Shown here in pieces: positions 15,733 through 24,594 of a stretch of 43,857 nucleotides of DNA (position 1 is its first letter; every line of letters begins with the position of its first letter). The DNA is from Clostridia bacterium (GTDB lineage Bacteria; Bacillota; Clostridia; Oscillospirales; CAG-272): positions 1-43,857 of the forward strand of contig JAFTLJ010000078.1 in assembly GCA_017456005.1 (NCBI GenBank), in the 5' to 3' direction. The position numbers were made by a program, and so were the translations under genes. The notes below the pieces were generated by a model that worked only from the letters and a program-made list of their open reading frames with translations, did not search any database and was not told where the DNA came from.

Positions 15733-17085
15733 TCATTCAGATTTCAATTCTTTTATATACAGGCTCTCGCTTCCGTCCCAACGGCATTTTATGCATCTGC
15801 CGCCCTTGAAAACGTGCTCGCATTTCGGATATCCGAATATGACGTGCGCACATTCGGGACACATCGACGTCATCGCAGATGACGAGCGCAGATACTCGCT
15901 CTCGCATTCATCGCAGATAGCGTTGTCTCCGTCGCTGACCGTACCCGCAAGATAATCCTCATAAAAAGCCTTGCGCATATTGACGTGAACGAGCTTTCCC
16001 TGCGCGTCGGGCCAACAGAAAAGATGCTCCGTGAATACTATGCTCACGCCGTCGCGCATATTCGCCGTGAAGCAACAGCCGCCCGCGCCGTCCCAGCCGA
16101 ATTCACCGGGGTACCCTTCTTCGCTTCCCTCTTCATCCTCGCGCACACGTACGCCGAGCCCGTAATAATATCCGTCTCCGACAACGCTTGAAAAGCTCTC
16201 GGGATGCTTTACAAATCCCGCAAGACCGTTCGAAGCCATGTAGCAGATCGTTTCGTCCTCCAACAAACGATAGCCGTTCTTCGCAAGTCCTCCGCAAGCC
16301 ATCGCGTCGGCGAATATCGCGTAGTCCTCGGCGCAGGAGATAAGCCCCGCTCCGCCGCTGTCGTAATTGTCGGTAAGCTCATATCCGTTGTTTCTGCCGA
16401 AATTAAGGAGCTTTTCTCCGTCCCATTTCCAGATAAGAGCCATGCGCTTTTCTTTTTCTTCAGCGCTCATGTGGAAGCAGGTGCTGTCCATACCGAGAGG
16501 CTCGAAAATATTCTCTCGCATAAAATCGGCAAAGCGCATACCGCTTGCGACCTCTATGACCGCCGCAAGCACGTCGTGGCAGAGACTGTAGTAGAATCTC
16601 TCGCCCGGCTCGAACATGAGCGGAGTCGCCGTAAAAGCGGATATCATGTCCCTGGTCGACGCTTTTCTGCGCGTCTTTTTCACAAGCTCGCTTATATGCC
16701 TGCTCGTTATACCGTAGTCAAAGCCCGCGCTCATCGTGAAAAGATGGCGGACGAGCATCTTGCCGCCGACCTTTACCTTTTCGCCATCCTTCAGCACGAA
16801 AGCCTCCGCTATCTCGGGAAGATATTTTTCCACGGGAGCGTCAAGGTCGATAAGTCCCCTCTCCCACAGCATCATTCCCGCCGCGACCGTCATCGGTTTT
16901 GTACAGGAGTACATATTGTAGAGCGTTTTTCCCGTCGTTTTTCTCGTGCGCTCCGCGTCCTCGCAGCCCCAATAATTTTCGTATATCTTCTTGTGATTCG
17001 AGTATATTATGATCCCGCAGGAGGGCGAATGCTTCTCTCTGTGGAGATCTTCTATATATTCCGTAAGCTTGGGAAAGTATCTCAT
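15733..17085 (-). CDS. Beta-lactamase-family serine hydrolase with C-terminal zinc ribbon
   Basis: A 450-residue class C beta-lactamase/esterase-like protein (beta-lactamase superfamily, COG1680 type). The catalytic SxxK motif is S60-CTK63 in LYNMYSCTKPM. The second motif is Y-S-L in RFYYSLCHDVLAA, near residue 165. No signal peptide is present, so an esterase, peptidase or transacylase in the cytoplasm is more likely than an antibiotic hydrolase. After about residue 385 comes an unusual tail with CDEC, CPEC and CEHVFKGGRCIKC, eight Cys/His-rich positions typical of zinc ribbons. Start at 17085 has AAAGGTG and lies 10 nt after the PfkB stop, so the two form an operon. Its codon use (GCG, TCG, CTC) looks different from the dead copy next to it, which hints at replacement by an acquired version. 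Confidence 0.85.
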   Translation of the reverse strand: MRYFPKLTEYIEDLHREKHSPSCGIIIYSNHKKIYENYWGCEDAERTRKTTGKTLYNMYSCTKPMTVAAGMMLWERGLIDLDAPVEKYLPEIAEAFVLKDGEKVKVGGKMLVRHLFTMSAGFDYGITSRHISELVKKTRRKASTRDMISAFTATPLMFEPGERFYYSLCHDVLAAVIEVASGMRFADFMRENIFEPLGMDSTCFHMSAEEKEKRMALIWKWDGEKLLNFGRNNGYELTDNYDSGGAGLISCAEDYAIFADAMACGGLAKNGYRLLEDETICYMASNGLAGFVKHPESFSSVVGDGYYYGLGVRVREDEEGSEEGYPGEFGWDGAGGCCFTANMRDGVSIVFTEHLFCWPDAQGKLVHVNMRKAFYEDYLAGTVSDGDNAICDECESEYLRSSSAMTSMCPECAHVIFGYPKCEHVFKGGRCIKCRWDGSESLYIKELKSE

Positions 17086-17095
17086 TTTTTCACCT

Positions 17096-18028
17096 TTAAT
17101 TTATCTTTTTGAGTACGATATCTCTGCGTATCCTGTCAACGTCCTCTTTTTTCGGCGGATTCGTGCCTGCAGTAAGGCAAGCCGCGCTGCCGTAGGAAAC
17201 CGCCTCGCGCAGGCATTCCCCTTGCGTTCTGCCCGCCGCAAAAGCCGCGCAGAAGCCAGCCACGCTGCTATCGCCCGCGCCTATGGTGGAGATAACGTCT
17301 ATTTTCGGCACGTCCGCCGCAAAACGCCCCTGCGAGCAAACCAGCACGGCGCCCTTGCCGCCCATACTCACCATAACGTTTTCTATGCCCTTTTCGTGCA
17401 GGATCTCTGCCGCATCCATAGCCTCTGCCGCTGTGGTTATTTCCCTGCCTACGCAACGGGAAATTTCCTCTTGGTTCGGTTTTATAAGCCAAGGTTTGAC
17501 CTCTATAAAATCTTCCATTGTGAATGTGCCGGAGTCTACGGCAAGGCACGCGCCCGTCGCCTTAACAGCTTCCAAATACGGCACTATTTCCGCCACGGAA
17601 AGCCCTGCAGGCATTCTGCCGTTGAAGGTGAAAACCGTTTCCCTGTCGCAAAGCGGCAATATCATATTGAACAGCTCGCCCGCCGTTTCCGCGGAAACGT
17701 GGCACCCCTCGAAGCTTATGCGCGTTTCGGGCGCTTCCTCCGGGTGTATGGTTATGTTTTCGCGTATTCTGCCGCGCACGTATACGGGCACGTATTTTAT
17801 GCCGCAGGCGGAAAGCTCCGCTTCAAAATCGGCGGAGTTTTGCTTGCCAAGCACGACAAAAGCCGTGCTTTCCACGCCGTTTTCGTGGAGCGCACGCGAA
17901 ACGTTCACGCCCTTGCCGCCGATATGGCGGCGGTAGCTGCGCATATAGTTTTCGCGTTCGGGCATAAAGCTCTTTACGCCGCAATGTATATCGAACGCGG
18001 GGTTAAGTGTAAGTGTCAGAATTTTCAT
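17096..18028 (-). CDS. PfkB-family hexose-phosphate kinase (1-phosphofructokinase / tagatose-6-phosphate kinase type)
   Basis: A 310-residue ribokinase-fold kinase that phosphorylates a sugar phosphate with ATP. It starts MKILTLTLNPAFDI, the FruK/LacC signature, has GGKGVNVSRAL at about 37-47 and the ATP/catalytic motif STIGAGDSSVAGF with the catalytic base D253. Length is right. FruK and LacC cannot be separated confidently by eye, and no PTS gene is adjacent, so no symbol is given. It is the first gene of a two-gene operon with the serine hydrolase. The GGAG site is 12 nt before the ATG, rather far, which may lower translation. Confidence 0.88.
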   Translation of the reverse strand: MKILTLTLNPAFDIHCGVKSFMPERENYMRSYRRHIGGKGVNVSRALHENGVESTAFVVLGKQNSADFEAELSACGIKYVPVYVRGRIRENITIHPEEAPETRISFEGCHVSAETAGELFNMILPLCDRETVFTFNGRMPAGLSVAEIVPYLEAVKATGACLAVDSGTFTMEDFIEVKPWLIKPNQEEISRCVGREITTAAEAMDAAEILHEKGIENVMVSMGGKGAVLVCSQGRFAADVPKIDVISTIGAGDSSVAGFCAAFAAGRTQGECLREAVSYGSAACLTAGTNPPKKEDVDRIRRDIVLKKIN

Positions 18029-18086
18029 GATCAGGGCAAACTCCGTTTAAAAATTAAATTCAAAAACTTCCGTATATATCGTTTTT

Positions 18087-18115
18087 ATTATATCGCATTT
18101 TCCGCGCAAAATCAA
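18087..18115 (-). promoter_or_regulatory. Promoter of the PfkB operon
   Basis: Minus strand TTGATT (18115-18110) and TATAAT (18092-18087) with a 17-nt spacer. Confidence 0.8.
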
Positions 18116-18255
18116 CATATTTCTTGTTTTTTCCGATTTACCCTTTTAACAAACAGAAAAGAGCGCCGTTTCTTGCCGTAAATATCCACAAATTTACCCG
18201 TGCGTTTTTGTGCATTTAACAGAAAAAGATTTTTCTGCAAAAAAATTTCAAAAAA

Positions 18256-18291
18256 GTGTAGTTTTTGGGTGTTAAATAGTGTGGTATATAG
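18256..18291 (+). promoter_or_regulatory. Candidate autoregulated ECF promoter
   Basis: GTGTAGTTTTTGG at 18256-18268 and GTGTGGTATATAG at 18279-18291 sit just before the AAAGGAGG site of the sigma gene. No sigma-A consensus fits. The layout resembles the other sigma gene's upstream region at 41265-41293. Between 18116 and 18255 I see only an AT-rich inverted repeat CAGAAAAA-ga-TTTTTCTG (18220-18237). Confidence 0.4.
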
Positions 18292-18309
18292 TGAAAGGAG
18301 GTGTTCGAT

Positions 18310-18870
18310 ATGAACGATGAAGCTTTGGTGCTGATGCTTTTCGCAAGAGAGGAAAAAGCGATAGCGGAAATAGAAGCAAAATACGGCACGCGGTGCAGAA
18401 AAATCGCCGCTGGTATCTTGGGTAACGAGCACGATGCCGAAGAATGTGTAAACGACGCCTATATGAAAATATGGGAAAGCATACCGCCCGCAAAGCCCCA
18501 ACCGCTTTGTTCATACGTCTACAAAACCGTGCGAAATATCTCCATAAACAAAAAACGCAACGACAACGCAAAAAAACGATGCTGTATTATGGAAGAAACG
18601 CTGGATGAAGTGGAAAACAGCCTTATTTTCGATAGCGAGATCAATGAAACGCTGGAATGGAAGGAGCTTCTTGCCCTGATAGAGAAATTTTTACAAACAG
18701 AGCCAAAGGAAAACCGCATTGCTTTCATTCGCAGATATTGGTTTATGGAAAGCTATGAGGAAATAGCCAAAGCGCTGGGCACAAACGCAAAAAACATTTC
18801 CGTAAAATTGATACGAACAAGAGAAAGACTCAAAAATTTTCTTAAAGAAAGGTGGTTTTGTTATGAATAA
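18310..18870 (+). CDS. ECF-type RNA polymerase sigma factor
   Basis: A GTG lies within the ribosome binding site at 18301; the ATG at 18310 with AAAGGAG 9 nt upstream is the better start, giving 186 residues. Region 2 is near 20-85 (AEECVNDAYMKIWESIPPAK is the -10 recognition part) and region 4 near 120-180 with the HTH ESYEEIAKALGTNAKNISVK, then LIRTRERLKNF. Length and layout are typical for an extracytoplasmic function sigma factor. The next gene overlaps its end by 8 nt and encodes a single-pass membrane protein, the usual anti-sigma arrangement. Confidence 0.9.
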   Translation: MNDEALVLMLFAREEKAIAEIEAKYGTRCRKIAAGILGNEHDAEECVNDAYMKIWESIPPAKPQPLCSYVYKTVRNISINKKRNDNAKKRCCIMEETLDEVENSLIFDSEINETLEWKELLALIEKFLQTEPKENRIAFIRRYWFMESYEEIAKALGTNAKNISVKLIRTRERLKNFLKERWFCYE

Positions 18871-19933
18871 CAGAGAAAAAAGCGAAAAATTTTTAGAGGA
18901 GCTCGGAAACATCGACGATAAATTTTTGGAGGAAGCTATGAATTACAAGAAAAAGAAAATAAGTATAACAAAAATAGTTGCAGCAGCGGCATGCGTAGCG
19001 CTTATGATAGGTACGATACCGCTTGTGAAGCATTTTAACACACCTGCAGGCACGGGTACGACAGGCGGCGTGGTACAGGGCACGACAGGCGGCGAAAATG
19101 CACTTCCCACAGTTATCAAACTTGGTGAAAGCGGTGAGTTTGACGTTTGGGAATCCGGTAAACACGCAAGCCTCCCGGGTGCACTTCAATTGAATGCAGA
19201 ACATAATGTAGAAAACAGAATCGTTCTGCAAGATAAATATTTTACAGATGAATCTTTGGATGATTCTCAAAAAACAATACAAATCGGTGGAAATTCATTT
19301 ATCGGTGAATATTATATGAGTACAGACAGCTGTTATTTTAATGACGATAAAGACACCTATATTTTAAAAAATAATATGGGAAGTGCAATTTTTGAATTTA
19401 ACAGAAATACAGGAATGCTAATATATTTTAATATAGCGGAGCTTTTGTCACCATCATCTAATAAACAATTAACTAAAGATGAATGTCATGCTATAGTTAT
19501 AGAACATTTGTCCAACTATATAGATGATATTGACGAATATGAATTAACAAAGGTAACCAATGTAAGAACACGAGATGCATATGAATTTACATTTTATCGT
19601 ACATTTAATGGCATAAAACTTTCCGATTCGATAAGCGTATGTATTATGAAAACAGGGGATGTTTATACGCATTCCTTCAAATGCTACGGCTCCATGAAAA
19701 ATGTAGATTTTAATGCTGTAAATATTGATAAATTAAATAATATCATGGGGGAAAAAGTAGCGGAAATTTACAGAAATAATTTTGAACTCAATCACGAACT
19801 CGAAGAAATAACACTGATAAGACTTGAAAACGATATATTCTTTTTCCATTGTGAATTTAATGTTACGGGAAAAGCTACCTCAGATGGCGGACTTTGCCAA
19901 GACACTTGTTTTTTACAGGCTATGATAAAATGA
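18863..19933 (+). CDS. Membrane protein, candidate anti-sigma factor
   Basis: A 356-residue protein whose ATG overlaps the sigma stop. Residues 1-33 are a charged cytoplasmic segment (KFLEELGNIDDKFLEEAM), residues 34-52 a membrane helix (KIVAAAACVALMIGTIPLV), then a Gly/Thr linker (GTGTTGGVVQGTTGG) and an extracytoplasmic domain. The C-terminal part has a PepSY-like feel (LTKDECHAIVIEHL) but I cannot assign it. The position supports an anti-sigma role, although no ZAS zinc motif (HxxxCxxC) is seen in the N-terminal segment. Base composition changes inside the gene: after about 19200 it becomes clearly more AT-rich, so the sensor domain may come from elsewhere. No clear terminator follows. Confidence 0.75.
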   Translation: MNNREKSEKFLEELGNIDDKFLEEAMNYKKKKISITKIVAAAACVALMIGTIPLVKHFNTPAGTGTTGGVVQGTTGGENALPTVIKLGESGEFDVWESGKHASLPGALQLNAEHNVENRIVLQDKYFTDESLDDSQKTIQIGGNSFIGEYYMSTDSCYFNDDKDTYILKNNMGSAIFEFNRNTGMLIYFNIAELLSPSSNKQLTKDECHAIVIEHLSNYIDDIDEYELTKVTNVRTRDAYEFTFYRTFNGIKLSDSISVCIMKTGDVYTHSFKCYGSMKNVDFNAVNIDKLNNIMGEKVAEIYRNNFELNHELEEITLIRLENDIFFFHCEFNVTGKATSDGGLCQDTCFLQAMIK

Positions 19934-19963
19934 TAATTTTGTAATATAAACAAAATGCAGAAG

Positions 19964-19992
19964 TTGACAATACCGCAGCGGTGTGTTATACT
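19964..19992 (+). promoter_or_regulatory. Promoter of rsmE
   Basis: TTGACA (19964-19969) and TATACT (19987-19992) with 17 nt between. Confidence 0.85.
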
Positions 19993-20024
19993 TAACATAC
20001 TAAAAAAGCAAGGGAAACGGAAAT

Positions 20025-20765
20025 ATGTACAATTTTTTTGTCGAAGACAACAGCAGAAACGGTGAGATTTATTGCATAACCGGCACCGACCACAACCACA
20101 TAAAAAACGTTCTGCGAATGCACGCAGGCAACACCATACTTATAAGCGAGGGCGGCAAAAGCCACCTCTGCGAAATATGCGAGATAAGCGAAACAGCCGT
20201 AACAGCCAAAATCATAGAAGAAAACTACAACGAAACAGAGCTCCCAATAAAAATATATCTCTTTCAGGGCTTGCCCAAAAGCGATAAAATGGAGCTTATT
20301 ATTCAAAAAGCCGTGGAGCTCGGTGCATACGCCGTAGTCCCCGTGGAAATGCACAGGAGCGTGGTAAAGCTCGATGAAAAGAAAAAGGAAAGCCGCCGCG
20401 CGCGTTGGCAGGCTATAGCCGAGAGCGCCGCAAAGCAAAGCAAAAGAAATACCATACCCGAAGTTATGGACGTGCTCACGTACAAACAAGCCATGGCAAA
20501 AGCGGCGGAACTGGATGTTTTTCTCGTGCCCTACGAAAACGAAAAAGGAATGCTCGCTACAAAAGAGGCTCTCGAAAAGATAACCCGCGGCGCGAGCATC
20601 GGTGTGCTTATAGGCCCGGAGGGCGGTTTCGAGCCCAAAGAGGTCGCAGAAGCGGCAGAAGCCGGCGGAACGCCTATTTCCTTGGGCGCACGCATACTTC
20701 GCGCAGAAACGGCTGCAATCGCCTCTGTCGTCATGTGTATGCTGTACGCGGAGATGAGCTTGTAA
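20025..20765 (+). CDS. rsmE: 16S rRNA m3U1498 methyltransferase
   Basis: A 246-residue SPOUT-fold methyltransferase that methylates U1498 of 16S rRNA using S-adenosylmethionine. The N-terminal PUA-like part (to about 70) starts MYNFFVED and contains HIKNVLRM. The knot motifs are IGPEGGFEPKEV at 196-207 and SLGARILRAETAA at 219-231, both hallmark RsmE sequences. Start at 20025 has AAGGGAAACGGA upstream. In many Firmicutes rsmE follows prmA; here it is alone with its own promoter and terminator. Confidence 0.95.
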   Translation: MYNFFVEDNSRNGEIYCITGTDHNHIKNVLRMHAGNTILISEGGKSHLCEICEISETAVTAKIIEENYNETELPIKIYLFQGLPKSDKMELIIQKAVELGAYAVVPVEMHRSVVKLDEKKKESRRARWQAIAESAAKQSKRNTIPEVMDVLTYKQAMAKAAELDVFLVPYENEKGMLATKEALEKITRGASIGVLIGPEGGFEPKEVAEAAEAGGTPISLGARILRAETAAIASVVMCMLYAEMSL

Positions 20766-20786
20766 AAAAGTTGCCTTCGAAAACTT

Positions 20787-20811
20787 AAAATGCCCGAAAT
20801 CGGGCATTTTT
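20787..20811 (+). terminator. Terminator of rsmE
   Basis: AAAATGCCCG-aaat-CGGGCATTTTT. Confidence 0.85.
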
Positions 20812-20880
20812 GCATAAGGTAAACTTTTTTGAACAAGCAATTGCGCACGATTTGCGCGCAAATTCCTATGCTATAAAACA

Positions 20881-20912
20881 AAAATGCACTTCTTTTCTGA
20901 AGTGCATTTTTT
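20881..20912 (-). terminator. Terminator of the solute-binding protein gene
   Basis: On the minus strand AAAATGCACTTC-6 nt-GAAGTGCATTTT with T run, 5 nt past the stop at 20917. It can also act rightward. Confidence 0.85.
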
Positions 20913-20916
20913 TGCG

Positions 20917-22332
20917 TTAATTGTTTTGAAGCTTTTTTCTGTAAGCCTTTGCGGAATCAGGTACACTTATCCGATATAATTCCACATTATCCTTGAACAT
21001 ATTTTCTCCGTTTACCACTTTTTTGGAAAATTCATAGCCTATGCCGTATAATATGATGTGCGGACCAAGGTCGGAAGCAGGATTTTCAAAAATATAATCG
21101 AGCATTTTTTCGGTGTTTTCGCCGTCTGCGTAGGATGCCACCCATTTTTTATACTCGGGAAAAACCGTTTCTTTGGAGTGGCGGGCGTAAAGGTCCAGAA
21201 ATTTACTTATTACGGCAATATCTGTGTAGGCTTTGGGTACGCACATGCTGTGCATATATATTTCGGGATATGAAATATAATCGGGTGCGCCGCTTTCCGC
21301 CTTCGGTATGGGAAGAATTCCTATATCCGTTCCGGGGCGATTATTGAAACTTTCTGCGTAATTGCGCAAGCTGTATATTTCATCTACGGAGAACAAACTT
21401 TTGCCGTCTTTAAAATTTAGTATCACATTGATGTCAACCGCGGCTGTCGATGCGCTGTCGCCGAAGAGCGCTATTATTTTATCCGTCAGAAGTACGCTGC
21501 TTTCGTCCATGACAGAGTGTATCTCCCCGTCGTTTGAAACATATTTTCCGCCTGCACCGAAATAGAAGCTGTTGCCGGCGCATTCGGCATCGTATATAAA
21601 CCCGTAGATCTCGCCGTTGTCAGCTTCGATAGAGCCATTTTTATCCGTGTCTGTTGCCGCGAGCTTTACGATTTCGTGGAATTTATCGAGAGTCCATTCG
21701 CCGCTTTCTACGAGCGCATAAAAGTCTATATCCTTGAGCGATTTGTTTGCGTTCTTTACCGCCTTGTTATATACCAGCACCTGCGTATAGTCGAACGCGG
21801 AAAGAGAGCCATAGCAAATAGTATAGAGGTTCTTGCCGTCAAAGGAGCAATCGCGCATATACTCGGAAAGCCACCAATCCTTTGTGAAGTCTATTTCGAG
21901 CGTATTCAGGTCGATAAATTGTTTTGGGTTTTTTTGGGTAAACTGCGAGAATACAAGATCCGCTGTGTTGCTGCCTGTCGCAAAATCGGGTTCAAATACA
22001 CAGTCCGCTATGTTTACCGCATCTATCTTGCAGTTATAAAGCGTTTCTATCGTTTTGTTGCGCTCGTCTATTACCAAGTGAATATTTTCTGCTTTATCAT
22101 AATAATCTCCGACTTCATAGCCTACCCTCGTGTCGATCGCAAGCTTGAATTTTTTACCGCCGAAATCTATTTTTTCGCCATCTGTGACGGTGGCGCTTGT
22201 GCCTAATGTACTTTGTGACGTTTGCGTTGTTCCGCTTGTGTTTTGTGTTGTTCCTTCTGCATTTTGCATACTGCACGCGGCAAACATTAGTGCGCTTACA
22301 AGCGCTAAAAATAAAGCTAAAAACCTTTTCAT
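20917..22332 (-). CDS. Extracellular solute-binding lipoprotein (ABC sugar-type), orphan
   Basis: A 471-residue lipoprotein with lipid Cys at 20 (LMFAACS) followed by a Thr/Ser-rich linker. The mature part looks like a family 1 extracellular solute-binding protein: TADLVFSQFTQKNPKQFIDL, then LVYNKAVKNANKSLKDIDFY, then WTLDKFHEIVKLA and a hinge-like GIGILPIP equivalent (TDIGILPIPK). Around residue 230 is DTDKNGSIEADNGEIYGF, a DxDxNG calcium-loop-like insert. No ABC permease or ATPase gene is near, so it may work with distant permeases or as a surface glycan binder. Its leader and first 35 residues are nearly copied in the LRR lipoprotein upstream. Start: GAAAGGA site before ATG 22332. Confidence 0.85.
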   Translation of the reverse strand: MKRFLALFLALVSALMFAACSMQNAEGTTQNTSGTTQTSQSTLGTSATVTDGEKIDFGGKKFKLAIDTRVGYEVGDYYDKAENIHLVIDERNKTIETLYNCKIDAVNIADCVFEPDFATGSNTADLVFSQFTQKNPKQFIDLNTLEIDFTKDWWLSEYMRDCSFDGKNLYTICYGSLSAFDYTQVLVYNKAVKNANKSLKDIDFYALVESGEWTLDKFHEIVKLAATDTDKNGSIEADNGEIYGFIYDAECAGNSFYFGAGGKYVSNDGEIHSVMDESSVLLTDKIIALFGDSASTAAVDINVILNFKDGKSLFSVDEIYSLRNYAESFNNRPGTDIGILPIPKAESGAPDYISYPEIYMHSMCVPKAYTDIAVISKFLDLYARHSKETVFPEYKKWVASYADGENTEKMLDYIFENPASDLGPHIILYGIGYEFSKKVVNGENMFKDNVELYRISVPDSAKAYRKKLQNN

Positions 22333-22437
22333 AAAAAAATCCTTTCAAATAAAGTATTATCTTGTAAGTAAAGTGTCAAAAATAATAGTTTTTTGTTCAA
22401 AGTTTTCGATTGTTTACAAATTGTTAACTTTCGTTTT
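22333..22437 (-). promoter_or_regulatory. Leader A: shared upstream module of the solute-binding protein gene
   Basis: Read leftward it begins with GTTAACAATTTGTAAACAA (22428-22410), then TTGAACAAAAA and TACTTACAAGATAATACTTT, then the ribosome site. The same ordered blocks occur upstream of the LRR lipoprotein gene (24690-24595). A TTGACA at about 22376-22371 with TACTTT 17 nt on is the best promoter guess. TTAACA and TAAACA in the first block are 11 bp apart, as in OmpR/PhoP-type sites. Confidence 0.55.
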
Positions 22438-24594
22438 TTAAAGCGTTATATTGCCGTCTGTGCATATCACCGTAACGGGAAGGTAAAAATTATTCCAATC
22501 ATCGGCTTTTTCTATTGCTTCCCATTCCGCTTTTGTTCCGTTGTATTTAATAGTGCCATTAAAACCATTAAAATTTATATAATCAAAACTGCTTCTGTCA
22601 AAGTAAATAACGCTTTTGGGAATTTCAATGTTCTCGAGGTTTTGGCAATTTCGGAAAGTGCCGTTTCCTATAATTCTAATTCCCTCGGGAATAGCAATTT
22701 GCGTTAGAGAACCGCAGCCTTCAAACATGCATATACCCATCGTTTCGGGGTGGCATTCAAATATTATTTCCTTCAAAGAAGTACATTTTGAAAATACCGA
22801 GCCGCCCATATAAGAAATATTTTTGGGCAATATAATGCTTTCCAAGGCCCCGCACTCTTTGAACACCCTGTGGCCAATGTGAACAACACTTTCCGGGAGA
22901 ATAATATTTTTAAGGTTTTGGCAGAACGCAAAAGCTTCATCGCCGATATAAGTTACCGTTTCCGGAATGTTAACGCTTTGCAGGCCTGAGCAGGAGGAAA
23001 AAGCGTTTTTTTCTATATGAGTTATTCCTGCAGGGATAATTATTTCCGTAAAGCTACCGCAGCCGGTGAAAACTCCCTCTTCCAGCGTTGTAAGCCCCTG
23101 CGGAAGCGTTACGTTACTCAGTTCAAAACAGCAATAGAAAGCATTGGCGCGTATTTCTTTTATATTTTTAGTCAAGTTTATGTTTTTCAAAGCACTGCAT
23201 TCTTTGAAAGCATTTTCATCGATTATAACCATGCTTTCGGGGAGTATTACCTCTGTAATGCCGAATATGCTTTCAAAGGCGTTTTTGCAGATATACCTCG
23301 TGCCGTTTTTCACAGTGTAGCTACCCGTAATGGACTTATCTGCTTTTATAAGATATTTGCCTATATACAAAACGCCATTTTCCCAATTTTCTTTGTTATT
23401 GTAGTATTCGGTAGCCATCAATATATCCTTGCCTACATTTAAAAGACTTTCGGGAAGCGTTATCGCGGCAAGGTTATAGCTGCGCTCAAATACGCCGTCA
23501 CCCAACGATACCACGCCTTCGGGAATTTCTATGCTTTTCAGCCTGCAATATGAGAAAGCATAATTTCCTATCGTTTCAAGACTTTTGGGGAGCGTTACGG
23601 ATGTTATTCCGCACCCATCAAATACATTATCGCATATAGCCTTTACGCCCTCCGGAATGATGACTTCCGTAACCTGTGTACACCTGTAAAAAGCTTTTGA
23701 GGCAACAAGCTTTGTTCCCGCTTCTACCGTTATTTTTCCCGTAAGGTTTTCGTCCGCATGAATGAGGTAATTATCTACGTACAGCATTCCGTTTTTGCGG
23801 TAGCTTGCATCCAGCATATAAGGGGTGAGAGAGAATATTTCTTCGCCTATAAAGGTAAGTCCCGAAGGGAGCGAAATATCGCGAAGATTACTGCACTCTC
23901 TGAAAGCCGAATCTTCTATCACCTTTATGTTTTCGGGGATCTTCAGCGAAACAAGGCTTTCACAATCCCAGAAAAGTCTGTCAGATATAACGGTAAGGTT
24001 TTTGGGGATATTTATATTTTTCAATGCACTGCAGCTGTCAAATGCCTTATCGCCTATTTCCGTTATACTGTCGGGCAATTCAAAAGTTTCGATATATATA
24101 CAGCCGGAAAATGCGCGCTCGCCGATTATTTCAAGTCCTTCGTAAAATTTCACGCTTCTAAGCTCTCTGCAAGCCCAAAACGCTTCTTTTTCTATGGTTT
24201 TTACAGTAGGTGGAATTATCACGGAGGTGATGCTGTATACACCACTGAATGCGTTATTTCCTATTGCCGTAACGGTATAGCCGTCTATTTCAAGCGGTAT
24301 CTTCACCGCTTTGTCGCGGCATTTGCCTTTCCCCGTGATAGTGCAGGTCTTGCGGTCTGCATTTATTTTATATTCTAAACCGTCAGAGCTTTCACCGTAT
24401 GTGTCCGGGGAAATATCAGAACTTGCCGTGGTATTCACAGTTGTATTTGCCGTGGTGCTCGAACTTTGTTGCAAGCTCTGCGAGGGGCTCATGCCCTGCG
24501 TATTTTGTGTTGTTCCGCCTGCATTTTGCGCACCGCACGCGGCAAGTGCAAGCACGCTTGCAAGCACTAAAAATAAAGCTAAAATTCTTTTCAT
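22438..24594 (-). CDS. BspA-type leucine-rich-repeat lipoprotein
   Basis: A 718-residue lipoprotein, lipid Cys at 20 (ALAACGAQ), then a Thr/Ser-rich linker to about 65. A short conserved module follows, SSDGLEYKINADRKTCTITG and KGKCRDKAVKIP, then about 20 LRR_5 repeats of 22-24 residues (IGNNAFSGVYSITSVIIPPT, IGERAFSGCIYIETFELPDS and so on). Two interruptions start NGMLYVDNYLIHAD and NGVLYIGKYLIKAD. The C-terminus has YNGTKAEWEAI and PVTVICTDG. BspA-like repeats are common in surface proteins of gut and oral bacteria and bind host or bacterial ligands; the ligand here is unknown. It shares its signal peptide, linker and leader with the solute-binding protein gene just downstream, separated by 105 nt. 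Confidence 0.9.
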   Translation of the reverse strand: MKRILALFLVLASVLALAACGAQNAGGTTQNTQGMSPSQSLQQSSSTTANTTVNTTASSDISPDTYGESSDGLEYKINADRKTCTITGKGKCRDKAVKIPLEIDGYTVTAIGNNAFSGVYSITSVIIPPTVKTIEKEAFWACRELRSVKFYEGLEIIGERAFSGCIYIETFELPDSITEIGDKAFDSCSALKNINIPKNLTVISDRLFWDCESLVSLKIPENIKVIEDSAFRECSNLRDISLPSGLTFIGEEIFSLTPYMLDASYRKNGMLYVDNYLIHADENLTGKITVEAGTKLVASKAFYRCTQVTEVIIPEGVKAICDNVFDGCGITSVTLPKSLETIGNYAFSYCRLKSIEIPEGVVSLGDGVFERSYNLAAITLPESLLNVGKDILMATEYYNNKENWENGVLYIGKYLIKADKSITGSYTVKNGTRYICKNAFESIFGITEVILPESMVIIDENAFKECSALKNINLTKNIKEIRANAFYCCFELSNVTLPQGLTTLEEGVFTGCGSFTEIIIPAGITHIEKNAFSSCSGLQSVNIPETVTYIGDEAFAFCQNLKNIILPESVVHIGHRVFKECGALESIILPKNISYMGGSVFSKCTSLKEIIFECHPETMGICMFEGCGSLTQIAIPEGIRIIGNGTFRNCQNLENIEIPKSVIYFDRSSFDYINFNGFNGTIKYNGTKAEWEAIEKADDWNNFYLPVTVICTDGNITL

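Noticed and set aside
15733-17085. An antibiotic-resistance beta-lactamase
   Set aside because: It has SxxK and Y-S-L motifs but no signal peptide, carries a zinc-ribbon tail, and sits with a sugar kinase; esterase or peptidase roles are more common for this group.
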